Assembly: GCF_000241485.1 (NCBI RefSeq)
Contig: NZ_JH584242.1
Span: 22,330 to 81,831, forward strand
DNA length: 59,502 nt
Direction of reading: 5' to 3'
Origin: Sphingomonas sp. PAMC 26605
GTDB lineage: Bacteria > Pseudomonadota > Alphaproteobacteria > Sphingomonadales > Sphingomonadaceae
This document shows positions 18,401 through 28,500 of the stretch, piece by piece; the stretch's first letter is position 1, and every line of letters starts with the position of its first letter. The notes beneath the pieces were generated by a model. That model ran no database searches, was not told the DNA's origin, and saw only the letters and a program-made list of their open reading frames with translations. The position numbers and the translations under genes are program-made.

Positions 18401-18780
18401 CCGACGCAACAGATGCGCATCGCATGCTCTCTTGGTTCTGCGACGCGAGAGACCCTGCGGCGGGATGCGAGATTTGCGTCCGCGCCTTTTCGGAAAATAG
18501 CGATCGGGCAACCGGCAGTTTCACCTGAAACATAGCGCCGCCGTTGCAACTGCAACGAACCAAACAGCGCGTGAAGCGCCGTTGAAATCCCGCAAGCCGA
18601 GGTTCTCGGGCGATACGACGACGGCCATCTCCGTCGCGCCTAAAGTCGCGAGTTTCCTAATGCCCATCGATATCCTTGTTCCGTTTATAGTTACCGCAAC
18701 GGTGCTGACAATGGTGCCGGGTTTGGACACCGCGATGGTGTTGCGTGCTGCCACGATACAGGGTGCGCGTTACGGGGTCG
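18401..18780. repeat. Inverted copy of the lysE/glycosyltransferase divergent region (partner 51030-51478)
   Basis: Read on the minus strand this segment matches 51030-51478 from the start of lysE through the gap to the first codons of the glycosyltransferase. The first codons after ATGCG are lost by a deletion of roughly 58 bases, so CATCTGTTGCGTCGGCAC follows ATGCG directly. The match then ends near codon 31, at about 18401. The continuation of that gene is found at 19844-20211 in the opposite orientation. Confidence 0.75.
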
Positions 18781-19292
18781 CGACAGCGTTCGGCGTCGCC
18801 CTTGGCTGTCTCTGTTGGGGAACGGCCGCCGCCTTTGGCCTCGCTGCGCTCCTCCACGCCTGGCCATTGGCATTCCTGGCGTTGCGATGGACCGGGGCCC
18901 TATATCTCGCCTGGCTTGGTGCACAGCTGGTGATGCGGCCCCGGAAGGCTCTCGTTCTAGAAGCAGGCGGCGACCCGGGCGATGGTCTTTGGACGGCAGC
19001 GCGCCGCGGATTCACGACCAACATTTTAAATCCGAAAGTCGGGTTGTTCTATCTTACTTTGCTGCCACAATTCGTGCCTCACCAGGCGCGGGGTGGGGGT
19101 ATGGCGTTTCTGCTCGCTACGCTGCAGGTCGCTATCGCGCTCGTATGGTTTTCGACGCTTTCAGCCCTCGCGCACGGCATCCGCTCGTGGCTGCGGCGCC
19201 CAGGCGTGGTGGTGGCGCTCGACCGGGTAACCGGCGGTATTTTCGTGCTGTTGGGCTACGAGTTAACGCAATTCACAGGATTGCACGCGTGA
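18660..19292 (+). CDS. LysE/RhtB-family amino-acid or metabolite exporter
   Basis: A 210-residue inner-membrane protein with the six-helix plan of the LysE family. It starts MPIDILVPFIVTATVLTMVP, then GLDTAMVLRAATIQGARYG, the conserved PGPD-like turn appearing here as PGLDT. Later hydrophobic helices include GLAALLHAWPLAFLALRW, GALYLAWLGAQLVM and AFLLATLQVAIALVWF, and FTTNILNPKVGLFYLTLLPQFV is the family's re-entrant segment. It probably exports an amino acid or related metabolite by proton exchange. ATG 18660 is chosen over an upstream in-frame start at 18582 because homology begins here. A truncated second copy sits at 51030-51147. Confidence 0.87.
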   Translation: MPIDILVPFIVTATVLTMVPGLDTAMVLRAATIQGARYGVATAFGVALGCLCWGTAAAFGLAALLHAWPLAFLALRWTGALYLAWLGAQLVMRPRKALVLEAGGDPGDGLWTAARRGFTTNILNPKVGLFYLTLLPQFVPHQARGGGMAFLLATLQVAIALVWFSTLSALAHGIRSWLRRPGVVVALDRVTGGIFVLLGYELTQFTGLHA

Positions 19293-19400
19293 AGGAACGG
19301 CCAGCACCAGACGCGTCACGCTCGGGGCTGGCCGCAAAAACGTGCAAAAGGCGTTCCGCTGCCGCGAGCAAAACGGACGCTGGCGCGGTAACGTCCCCGG

Positions 19401-19778
19401 TTAGACGTTGATGCCCCACTGCTTGGCAAGGGTCGCGTTGTCCTGGTCGATCGTCTTGAAATAAGCGGCCACCTGATCGCTCGACATTCCCTGCGAACCG
19501 TTGGAGCTGAAACGGTCGCCGGGATGGCGCGGATAGACCGGTGCGGCCTTTGCCTCCTGACTATCGATAATACCGTCCTTGTTCTTATCATAGGCGTTGA
19601 ACGCGTCATCGAGCGAGCCTGCCGAACGAAGGTCGGCGGGGGTCAGCGTGCCGGTCCCTTTAATGACGGGCAGTTTGAATTCTTCCCGAGTTATCTTGCC
19701 GTCACCGTCGTGATCCTTGCCGGCCGTCGCCCACGAATAGCCAGCCGCTCCGATCGCCGAACTTATAGATTCAACCAT
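19401..19778 (-). CDS. EF-hand calcium-binding protein
   Basis: A 125-residue acidic protein with two clear EF-hand loops, DHDGDGKITREEF (about residues 22-34) and DKNKDGIIDSQEA (about 63-75), each with Asp at positions 1, 3 and 5 and Glu at position 12. A further DQDNATL sequence near the end might be a degenerate third loop. No signal peptide is visible, unusual for bacterial EF-hand proteins, so it may act in the cytoplasm as a calcium buffer or sensor. The frame is open from TTG 19814 with an ATG at 19808; ATG 19778 has the better (GGGAA) upstream sequence. It sits on the segment that seems to have been inverted with lysE. Confidence 0.75.
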   Translation of the reverse strand: MVESISSAIGAAGYSWATAGKDHDGDGKITREEFKLPVIKGTGTLTPADLRSAGSLDDAFNAYDKNKDGIIDSQEAKAAPVYPRHPGDRFSSNGSQGMSSDQVAAYFKTIDQDNATLAKQWGINV

Positions 19779-19843
19779 ATAATTTTCCCAAGATTTGCAG
19801 CTCAGCATTGACAAAAATTGATGTAGTTTCCGTTAAACCGTAG

Positions 19844-20211
19844 ACTCTGGTCCTGACGGGGTCGGCGTTTCGAGAGCGGGTTCAAGCGACGGGTGCAGGT
19901 TTCGCGGCATTACCGCCTGACGGCGATTGTCTTTGCGACATTGGGACAGGGCTTGCAGATCATTCAAGGCTGGCAAAGGCGCTGCGCTCACAGCCGAACT
20001 CGACCGCGCTTTCGTAAAGCCGATGGTTGGGCAGTTTCGCGCGTTGGCATCGCTGATCGACAGCTACCGCCCGGACGGGGTGATCGCTGAGCACTTGGTC
20101 CGCGGCGCGGCGCCGCTTATGCTCTCTGCGACCCGCCCGTTCGTCGCGTCGTGCGGGGTCATATTCCTAGGCTTGCCGCGTGAGGACGGTCTGCCGCACG
20201 GCTTCGGGCTA
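19844..20211 (+). pseudogene. Glycosyltransferase fragment (second copy of 51479-51852)
   Basis: This 368-base piece is nearly the same as codons ~31-154 of the intact glycosyltransferase at 51389-52681, differing by scattered substitutions and a few small indels. It has no start codon region and is cut on the right by the IS5-like element, whose end begins at about 20212. It therefore cannot encode an enzyme. Confidence 0.88.
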
Positions 20212-21010
20212 GGTCTTGTTCACATATTTGGTTAGCCAGAGCTTGCCAGCGGCGACCGATAGGAACCCGGGGAAAAAGGTGGCGGTTGTGTCGTACCGGG
20301 CGCGCTGCGTCGAGATCGTTGCTGTCGGTTGAACAGGCGCTCGACGTAATTGCAATCGCGGTAGCGTCGGAAGTCGCAAGCGGACGGCGTTCGACGGTTC
20401 GCCTTGGGTAGAAACGATCTGGAGGATGCCGATCCGAAGTAAGCCTTCGCGGACGGGGGCACCGTCATATCCCTTGTCGGCGAGCAGGACCTTGGGTTTG
20501 GCCAAAGGCATGTCGAGCAGGGCGAACACGCCCCGGTAATCCGACGCGTCGCCGCCCGTCAGGACAACGCCAAGGGCGCCCCTGACCGTCACAGCGGACG
20601 TGGATTTTGCTCGTGAAGTCGCCGCGGCTTCAATCAAAGCCTTCTTTATAGGCGCCCCTTTAGCGCCCGCTGCCTGAGAATGGCCGCAGACGATTGTGCT
20701 GTCCATCATGTGCTGCCAGTCGCCGGTCAGCCTGAGATCAACCAGCGTGGCGTTCATCGCGTCCCCCACACCAAGCTCGGCCCAGCGCCAGAAACGGACA
20801 TAGTCGACGTGCCATTTGGCCATAGCGCTCACGCATGTCACGCCGGGGGCAGCCAACGCACAACGCATGCAGCATGCCGCTCAGGATCCGCCGGTTGCCG
20901 TGGGATAGTCGGGCTTTGCTGTCGCATTATGAAGGCAGCAGGACCCCGATAATCGACCATTCCGCGTCCGACACATCCCCTCGACCCAATGCCGCCTCCA
21001 AAAGGCAGCT
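20212..21010 (-). pseudogene. Dead IS5-family element and transposase
   Basis: The minus strand reads a start MSDAEWSIIGVLLPS around 20970, then after frame changes HGNRRILSGMLHALCVGCP, KWHVDYVRFWRWAELGVGDA, DWQHMMDSTIVCGHSQAAGAKG, and VVLTGGDASDYRGVFALLDM, then KVLLADKGYDGAPVREGL: the IS5-family DDE order with DST and DKGYD. The left end, GTCTTGTTCACATATTTGG, resembles the end of the related fragment at 57668 (GCCGTGTTGACATAGTGG). The right end is missing; homology stops at about 21010, where the IS110-like element begins. Confidence 0.82.
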
Positions 21011-21089
21011 TGATGATGTGGACGCCCCCGTACGACCGACAGTTGCTATGCTGCCGGCCGGTCAACCGAGAGGAAGAGGAGCGTTTACA

Positions 21090-22100
21090 ATGACGATCAC
21101 CACAATTGGGCTTGATCTGGCGAAGAGCGTATCCCAGGCACATAGCATCGACGAGAGCGGCACCACGGTGCTGGTAGAGAAGCTGCACCACAAAGCAAAT
21201 GGTGCCTTTCTTCTCGAAGCTACCACCCTGCTTGATCGCGATGGAGGCTTGCGCAACCGCCCATTACTGGGCCTGCACGCTTGCAGCGTTGGGCCACGAA
21301 GTCCGCCTGATACCGCCATCGTACGTCAAGGCTTACGTAAAGCGGGGGAAGAGCGATGCGCTGGATGCCGAAGCGATCTGCGAAGCCGTGCAGCGGCCCA
21401 CCATGCGGTTCGTGCCGGCCAAGACGATCGAGCAGCAGGGCATTCTTATGACCCATCGCGCCTGATCGCTTATCGTACGGCAACTAACTATTCTCGCCAA
21501 CCCCTGCGAGCGCATCTTGCTGAGCTGGGCCACGTTGCCAACCCCGGCATCGGCAACCTCGCCAAGCTGGCCGAGCAGGTGATGGCTGACAGGGATGCCA
21601 TGCCATCCTACGCTCGTACGGCATTGGAGATATTGATCCGTCAGATCATGGCCGTCAGCGCCGAGATTGCGGAACTGGATCAGCAGCCTGCCACTTGGCA
21701 TACCGAAAGTGAGGCCAGTCGCCGACTTCCCACGATCCCCGGCCTCGTCGCGGCAACAGCAATAGTTGCAACCGTTACGGATGCCGAGCAGTTCTCTTCA
21801 GGCAGGCAGTTCGCCGCCTGGCTCGGTCTGACACCGCAACAACACTCAACCGAGGGAAAAACCAGACTTGGCGGCATCTCCAAGCAAGGCGACCGATACC
21901 TACGCCGATTGCTCGTCGTCGGGGCTACCGCAGTCATGCGCCACGTCAAGGATAAGCCAACGCCGATGGCAGAGTGGATCAGGAAGCTCTCCGAGAAAAA
22001 ACCCTTCCGGCTCGTCTCGGTGGCCCTGGCTAATAAACTCTCTCGGATCGCTTTGGTCGTGCTGACCCGCAAAGGGCCTATCACCCTTACGCCAATTTGA
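21090..22100 (+). pseudogene. IS110-family (IS1111-like) transposase, frameshifted
   Basis: The gene starts MTITTIGLDLAKSVSQAHSI at ATG 21090 and ends with the C-terminal transposase_20 region (RRLPTIPGLVAATAIVATV, then AWLGLTPQQHSTEGKTRLGG, then ISKQGDRYLRRLLVVGA). Between about 21225 and 21470 the right reading is in another frame (MEACATAHYWACTLAALGHE, then VKRGKSDALDAEAICEAVQR), so at least two frameshifts interrupt the DEDD enzyme. The N-terminal catalytic residues sit in the first frame. Confidence 0.85.
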
Positions 22101-22893
22101 CCTGATAACCCCAGGTCACCCGAAATGGTAATGGCAGTCGATGATGAGTAACGATCGAGCCAATGGTGAGACCAACCCGTCTGATTCAATGCGCTTCAAC
22201 GCGCGCCAGCCTGTTTAGGGAACTCACCGGCGGATTTCCATCAGGGCCATCGGTCATCACAACGCCGCACAAACAGGCCGGACATATGAAAGCGACCGAT
22301 CAAACCCCTCCCGACAAAATGCCCTTGCCAAGGGGGCGTCCACATATGAATCCAAGATTGCGTCGTTTGAGAATCCACTTTGTCGCCAGGGCATAGGGTT
22401 CTGCTTACCTGAAAAGGCCGCGGGTTTCATCAAGGCGGGCAATACAAGAGCGAATCTGCCAGGTGTGTGGCATTGCTGCCGCTCAGGTGCCGGACGTGAT
22501 GATCTGCATCGCGCACGGTGTTGGTGGCATGTTCGCGACCAACAGTAACGATCCTATTTTCGAAGGAGATGTTTTGATTGTGTGGCATTCCAATCACTGC
22601 TTGAGGTCGGACACGAAATGACACGCCCGCATGCGCCTCGGCTGTCCACCGTGTACGCGCGAACAACTGCGCCCCAGGCTCTCCCGCGATGGCACATTGG
22701 CCGCGGAACCGAAGCCTGCAGCGCCTAGGCTGGCGCTTGCGCTCATTGCCGGTTCAGCCGAGAGGATGGTTACCGCTGTAGCGATTGGGTGACGCGCTGA
22801 CATGGATGGGAAATCGGCTGGCTCTATCCCGGCAGCTGCGCCTCCTTGAACGAGGCGTGTGGATAGCCGGACAGGACAATGGATGCTTGAGGC
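22101..22893. other. Gene-free stretch upstream of the T6SS locus
   Basis: The first ~100-150 bases are probably the 3' end of the IS110-like element. No gene was recognised in the rest; a 125-codon minus-strand frame (22594-22971) overlaps the tssK start and has no family likeness. The tssK promoter should lie here. I looked for a tssJ lipoprotein gene, with a Leu-x-x-Cys lipobox, and did not find one. Confidence 0.45.
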
Positions 22894-24237
22894 ATGACGG
22901 CGGAAGCACGCGTGGCATGGCGCGAGGGGCTGTTCCTCCGCCAGCAACATCTTCAGCAGCAGGACCGCCACACCGATAACCTGATCAATGCGCGTGCTGA
23001 AGCCGGGCAGTCGTTCGTCTGGGGCGTGTCCGAACTCAAGATCAACGCGGGCCTCGCGGCGCTTGGCACGTTCGCGATCGAGCGGCTGGTTGGCGTAATG
23101 CCCGACGGCACGCCGTTCGCGATCCCCGACACGCTGCCGCCGCCACCGCCGATGCAGCTGCCCACCGACACGCGCGATATGGTTGTCCTGTTGACGCTAC
23201 CCGCGTATCAACCCGGTGCGGTTGAATTCCGGATAGCGAGCGAGCCAGGTTCTGATGCAGCTCGCTACCTTGTCGATGAAGTGGAGGTATCCGACGCGTT
23301 TGCCGAGGAGCGAACGCGCGAAGCCATCGAGATTGCCCGGCCTAACTTACGCTTCGGCATAACCCGAGAACAGATCTATGGGCGTATCACGCTCGGCTTG
23401 GCGCGCGTGCGCGAGGTGACGACAGCGGGCGTCGTCTTTGATGAGCGCTACATCCCGCCCGCGCTGGCCATCCGGTCGAGCGCGCGCTTGACCGGATGGC
23501 TGGCGGATATCATCGGCCGGATGGGTCAGCGCATCGATGAACTCGCCATTCGCGCCGTAGAAAACACCGAAGGTGGATCGGAGAGCTTTGCGACCTTCCT
23601 GCTTCTTCAGGCTCTCAACCGCTATCAGCAACAATTGCAGCATCTGCTAACTTTGCCGGTTGTGCATCCGGAGCGGTTCTACGAGAAGCTGCTCGGGATT
23701 GCGGGTGATCTCGCGACGTTGACGCGCGAAGACCGGCGGCCACCGGCGTTCCTGAGCTATGACCATGTTCGGCTGCAAGAAGTGTACGAGCCGGTTGTTG
23801 AGGCGATCCAGGCCGCGCTGTCGGCCGTTTACGACCGGGCGGCCATCCAATTGCCGCTCCAGCGCGCCGGGCCGGGCGCCTATACGTCGCGCATTATCGA
23901 ACCCGCGCTTTACCAGACTGGTTACTTCTATCTGGCCGTGAGCGCGCGCATGCCACTTGACGATCTGCGAGCACGGTTCCCCTCCGTGGCGAAGATCGGA
24001 ACTGTCCAGAATATGCGACAGATCGTCGACTCCGCTTTAAGTGGCGTTCCGCTCCAACATAGCCCGACGCCACCACCGCAAATCCGGGCTTTGCCGGGCT
24101 TCGTCTATTTCGAACTTGACCGGTCAGTCCCGGACTGGGTCGAGTTCGCGAGTTCGCCGGCGTTGGGCTTGCATGTCGCGGGCGAGTGGCCGGAGCTTCG
24201 CCTGGAACTCTGGTGCGTCAAGAAGACCGGGCGATGA
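22894..24237 (+). CDS. tssK: T6SS baseplate protein TssK
   Basis: A 447-residue TssK, the trimeric adaptor that joins the T6SS baseplate to the TssL/TssM membrane complex in the cytoplasm. The N-terminal shell domain is plain: VAWREGLFLRQQHLQQQDRH, the family's W-x-EGxxLxPQHFQQxxRY signature. The middle (QALNRYQQQLQHLL, LPVVHPERFYEKLLGIAGDL) and C-terminal neck/head regions (LYQTGYFYLAVSARM) also fit, and the length is normal. ATG 22894 is followed immediately by the conserved domain. The gene ends in ATGA shared with tssL, giving translational coupling, and opens the tssK-tssL-tssM-pppA operon. Confidence 0.95.
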   Translation: MTAEARVAWREGLFLRQQHLQQQDRHTDNLINARAEAGQSFVWGVSELKINAGLAALGTFAIERLVGVMPDGTPFAIPDTLPPPPPMQLPTDTRDMVVLLTLPAYQPGAVEFRIASEPGSDAARYLVDEVEVSDAFAEERTREAIEIARPNLRFGITREQIYGRITLGLARVREVTTAGVVFDERYIPPALAIRSSARLTGWLADIIGRMGQRIDELAIRAVENTEGGSESFATFLLLQALNRYQQQLQHLLTLPVVHPERFYEKLLGIAGDLATLTREDRRPPAFLSYDHVRLQEVYEPVVEAIQAALSAVYDRAAIQLPLQRAGPGAYTSRIIEPALYQTGYFYLAVSARMPLDDLRARFPSVAKIGTVQNMRQIVDSALSGVPLQHSPTPPPQIRALPGFVYFELDRSVPDWVEFASSPALGLHVAGEWPELRLELWCVKKTGR

Positions 24238-25577
24238 GCGATCCTTCGGAGCCGTCCGCTGGCGAACAGACCGTGTTCATACCCGCTCTCAGCACGCCGG
24301 AACGAAGGGAACCGAGCCGAGCGTTGGCTCCCCAGACAATGCCGCCCGGCCATGATCACGATGCCTACGACGACGTCCCCCGCCCGCCGAGGGGTGCAGC
24401 GGTCGGCAGTGCCATGATGATCGGCGCAGCGCCGTTGCTCGCGTTGATCGCGGCGGTGCGCTCCGGCCGAGTCACGATTGATCTGCCGCGGCTCCACCAA
24501 CGGGCTACGGCGGCGGCGACGCGTTTCGAAGAGCGGCTTGCCGCGGGGGAATACGATGCCGAAACGCGGCGACGCGCCCGCTACGCGGTGTATGCAACGA
24601 TCGACGACATCGCCCAGAACCTGCCCTCCAGCAACGGACGTACCGGGGCCGAATGGGCGCGGCGGAGCATGGTGGTGCGCGCGTTCGGGGAAAATATCGG
24701 CGGCGACCGTTTTTGGTTGCTGCTCGAGGACATGCTCTCGCGGCCGGCCCAGCAAGCCGAATTGCTCGAACTCTACCACGCCTGTCTCGCGGTCGGGTTC
24801 GAGGGGCGCCACCGCGTCAGCCCCGATGGCCGCAATAAGCTGCGCGCTATCCTCGATAGCAATTTTGCGGCGCTGCCACAGTCGCGCGGGCATTCGGATA
24901 TCGATCTCGTGCCGCACTGGCGGGGCAGCCCCAAGGCGCCGCGCGCCTACGGCGCGTGGACCCCATTGACGCTTGCGGCCTCAATCGCACTCGGTCTGGT
25001 GCTGCTTATCCTATTTGCATACCGGATCGTACTGATCGAAACCGGGCAGCCAGCGACGGGAGCGGTGCTGGCGATCAATCCCGAGCAACCGCTCCGCCTC
25101 TCGCGCGCCGCGCCGCCACCGCCCGCCACCGCCGATGCGCAACAGCAACGCGTCGCGGGTTTCCTGCGCGACGAGATCGCTCAGCACCTCGTGACCGTCG
25201 AGGAGGATTCCAACAGTCTGCGCGTCCGCACCACGGTCGGCGCGCTGTTCCGCTCAGGATCAGACGCGCTCGAACCAGGACGCGAGGCAATTTTTGAGCG
25301 TATTGTCCGCGCGCTGCAAAGCGAGCCGGGAAGCGTCCGCGTCGAGGGCCATGCCGACAGTGATCAGGTTCACAGCCTGACCTTCCCGGACAATATGGCC
25401 TTGTCGACGGCGCGTGCGGAAACGGTCGCTTTGATCCTTCGCACCGGACTTAGCCGACCCGAACGTGTGAGCGCCCAGGGGTTCGGCTCCAGCCGTCCTC
25501 TGACCTCAAACGACACGGCGGCCGGCAAGGCTACCAATCGCCGCGTCGAAATCCTCATCCCCAGACACGAGCAGTGA
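24234..25577 (+). CDS. tssL: T6SS membrane protein TssL with OmpA-like peptidoglycan-binding domain
   Basis: A 447-residue extended TssL (DotU family). Residues ~50-235 are the cytoplasmic DotU hook, including RRRARYAVYATIDDIAQNLP and a LLELYHACLAVGFEGRHRV run. A single membrane helix follows (TLAASIALGLVLLILFAYRI, about 244-263). The periplasmic part ends in an OmpA/Pal domain (~330-447) with VRVEGHADSD and STARAETVALIL, which should anchor the complex to peptidoglycan. In many systems this job is done by a separate TagL; here it is fused. The ATG overlaps the tssK stop, and tssM starts one base after its stop. Confidence 0.94.
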   Translation: MSDPSEPSAGEQTVFIPALSTPERREPSRALAPQTMPPGHDHDAYDDVPRPPRGAAVGSAMMIGAAPLLALIAAVRSGRVTIDLPRLHQRATAAATRFEERLAAGEYDAETRRRARYAVYATIDDIAQNLPSSNGRTGAEWARRSMVVRAFGENIGGDRFWLLLEDMLSRPAQQAELLELYHACLAVGFEGRHRVSPDGRNKLRAILDSNFAALPQSRGHSDIDLVPHWRGSPKAPRAYGAWTPLTLAASIALGLVLLILFAYRIVLIETGQPATGAVLAINPEQPLRLSRAAPPPPATADAQQQRVAGFLRDEIAQHLVTVEEDSNSLRVRTTVGALFRSGSDALEPGREAIFERIVRALQSEPGSVRVEGHADSDQVHSLTFPDNMALSTARAETVALILRTGLSRPERVSAQGFGSSRPLTSNDTAAGKATNRRVEILIPRHEQ

Positions 25578-25578
25578 C

Positions 25579-28500
25579 ATGGACCGTCTAACCCGAAATT
25601 GGTGGGTCGTCGCCGGCACGTCCGCGTCGATCCTCGCAATGATCTTCGCCGTCGGGCTGCCAACGCTTTTCCCGGTGTTGCGCGCGCCATGGCTGCGGGC
25701 GCTTTTGCTAGCGTTCGTGCTGCTGGGTTTTGCTGGCGCGGCGGGCTTGCGTCTGTGGCGGGCGCGTCGAGCGTCGCAGGCAATCGCAGGCGAGCTTACC
25801 CGCGACGACGGTACGCTTGATCCCCGCGAAAGCGAGACGCGCGTGCTCACCGCGCGAATGCGCGACGCACTAACGCGGCTAAGAGCGGCCAACGACGGAC
25901 GTCGTGACTACCTTTACAGCCGCCCGTGGTACGCGATCATCGGCCCATCGGGTACCGGTAAGACCACCGCGCTGCGTAACTCCGGCTTGCGCTTCCCATG
26001 GTCGCACGCGGCGCTTGGGGGCACGGGGGTCACCCGCGATCTCGACTTCTGGTTCGCCGACGAGGCCGTGCTGATCGATACCGCCGGACGCTATACCACG
26101 CAGGAGACGGGCGAGGCGGCCGACGTCGCGGGATGGGAACAGTTTCTGAAACTGCTGCGTCGCTACCGGCCGCACCAGCCGATCAACGGCGTCATCGTCG
26201 CGCTGTCGATCGAGACGTTAATGACCAGCAATCTCGCGCAGCTCGACGCCCACTCCGCCGCGATCCGCCGTCGGCTCGCCGAGCTGAAGCGCATGCTCGG
26301 CATTTCGGTGCCAATCTATCTCTTACTCACCAAGGCCGATCTGCTGTCGGGTTTCACCGAATTCTTTGCTGATCTCGACGCGAATGGCCGCCGCGCAGTG
26401 CTGGGCGATACGCTCGATCTTGAGGCTCCGGTTGATCAGACGGCGATCCTCGCGGCGTTCGATCGTGTGACGGCAGCGATGTGGGCGCGTTTGCCCCGTC
26501 GGCTGCACGACGAGGGCGACGCGCGCCGTCGCAGCCTGTTGCTGGGCTTTCCCGCGCACCTCGCCGAATTGCGCGCTCGAGTTGCGCGCTTGACCGAGGG
26601 CGCGTTCGTGGCCGATTCGGTGCAGCCGCACGTGCTGCGCGGCTTTTATCTGGCGAGCGGCGTGCAGCAGGGGGTCGCGCTCGACCGGGTGTTGAACGCG
26701 ATGGCGGAAGTTTATGACGAGCCGCAGGCGCCACCATCAGATCGCAGCGCACGCGCTTTCTTCCTCAACCGATTGCTGACCGACGTGATGTTCCCAGAGG
26801 CCGGGTTGGTACGGTCCGACGCGACCGCGCGTCGCCGTGGACGCCGTGCTACGATGGCGAGCTATGCGGGGGTCGGGGTGGTCACTCTCATCGCGGTCGC
26901 CGCACTGACCGGTTCCTTTGCCGCCAATCGCGAATTTCAGAACCGAATGTTGATCGATGCGCAACAAGCAAGCGCGCAAGCGCAGACAAGTGCAATCGAC
27001 CTCCAGGAGGTACGCGCGAGCGACCCGGACCTCGAACAGGTTCTGCCGCTACTTGATCGACTTCGCGCCCTGCCGCGCGGATTTGACGCAGGCGTCGCCG
27101 CACCACCGCTACATATGCGGCTTGGCCTGTTTCAAGCGGGTCTGGCCATTTCCGGTCGCGAAGCGTACAAACAAGGGCTGCAACGTGTCGTGCTGCCGCG
27201 CATTCTGCTGCGGCTCGAGCAGGTCCTTCGGTCAGACGGGCAAAATCCGCAGCAACTGTACGAACCACTTAAGACGTATCTGATGCTCGGTGGCTATGGC
27301 CCGCTCGATCGTCAGTCAGTACGCGCCTGGGTCGTGCAGGATTGGCGCGAGGCGTCTCTTGCTGGTCCTGACCGCGAGGACGTCCGAGCCCGGCTGGGGC
27401 GCCATCTCGATGCGTTGCTCGCCGACCCCGATATCGGGCAGGTCTGGGCGGGCAGGAGGGCACCGCTAGATGGCGCGCTGATCGCTTCCGCCCGGGCGGC
27501 GGTGCAGACCCTGTCCCTGTCCGATCGCGCCTATGCCGTTCTGCGCGAGCGCGCCGCAGCTTCGGGCCAGCCAGATTGGCGCGCGGGCGATCTGCTCGCC
27601 AGCGGCGATGCACAGGCCTTCCACGGCGGGGTTGCGCTGCTTGCGACGACGATCCCGTGGTTTTTCACACGCGACGGCTACCTCCACGGCTATCAGCAGG
27701 GTATGGCGCGGGTGCAGGTCGAGCTGGACCGCGATCTTTGGGTGCTGGGCGCAGACGCTGCCAAACAGTCGATTCGGGCACAGCTCCCCGAGGTACGCGC
27801 CGCCGTCGCGCAAAGCTATGCACGCGATTATATCATCGCTTGGGATGCCATGCTGGAGCGGGTCCAGCCGGCCAATTATTTCGCGAGTCGGGCCGCGCTC
27901 GGCGCATTCACCCGTAATCCGTCGCCACTCAAAGTATTGTTGCAGGAGGTTCGCCGCAACACGGCGCTGGCAAGCGGCCGCGCGACCGTTGGTGATGCTG
28001 GCGGCATGATCCGCGACCATTTCCGCCAGCTCGGTGATTTTGCCGGCGTTGGCGTCGCGCCCGCGCCGGTCGATGAGCTGGTGAAAGCAGTCCGTCAAGC
28101 CGCTTCCGCAAGCGCCGCGGCCGGTACGGCGGGCGCTTCGCTGGCCGGCGGCGCAATGCAGGGACAACTTGCGACCGCGCTCGGTGAACTCTCGACGGCG
28201 GGCGTGGTCGCGCCACCGCAGTTGCAGGCGTTCGTCGGCGGAGCCGCGCGGACCGGGCAGGGTGCTGCGGTGCACACCGCGCGTATCGCGGTGGATGCGC
28301 AATATGCCGGCGTCGCGGCCAATTGCCTCAAAGGCGTCCAGAGCCGCTACCCGTTCGACCGGAGCGCGGCGACCGATCTTTCCGCCGCCGATCTGCAGCG
28401 CGTCTTCGGCACTGGCGGCGAGCTCGACGCGATGGTTCGCGATCATCTTCGGCCGCTGCTTGATACGGGGCAGTCGCCATGGCGGTGGCGCAGCAGCGAT

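Noticed and set aside
22101..22893. Search for tssJ before tssK
   Set aside because: No lipobox-bearing frame of suitable length; short runs such as PRLALALIAGSAE are interrupted by stops.
24105..24917. 270-codon minus-strand frame
   Set aside because: Shadow of tssK/tssL.
27466..28446. 326-codon minus-strand frame inside tssM
   Set aside because: Antisense shadow of a high-GC gene; no ribosome-binding site and no domain likeness.
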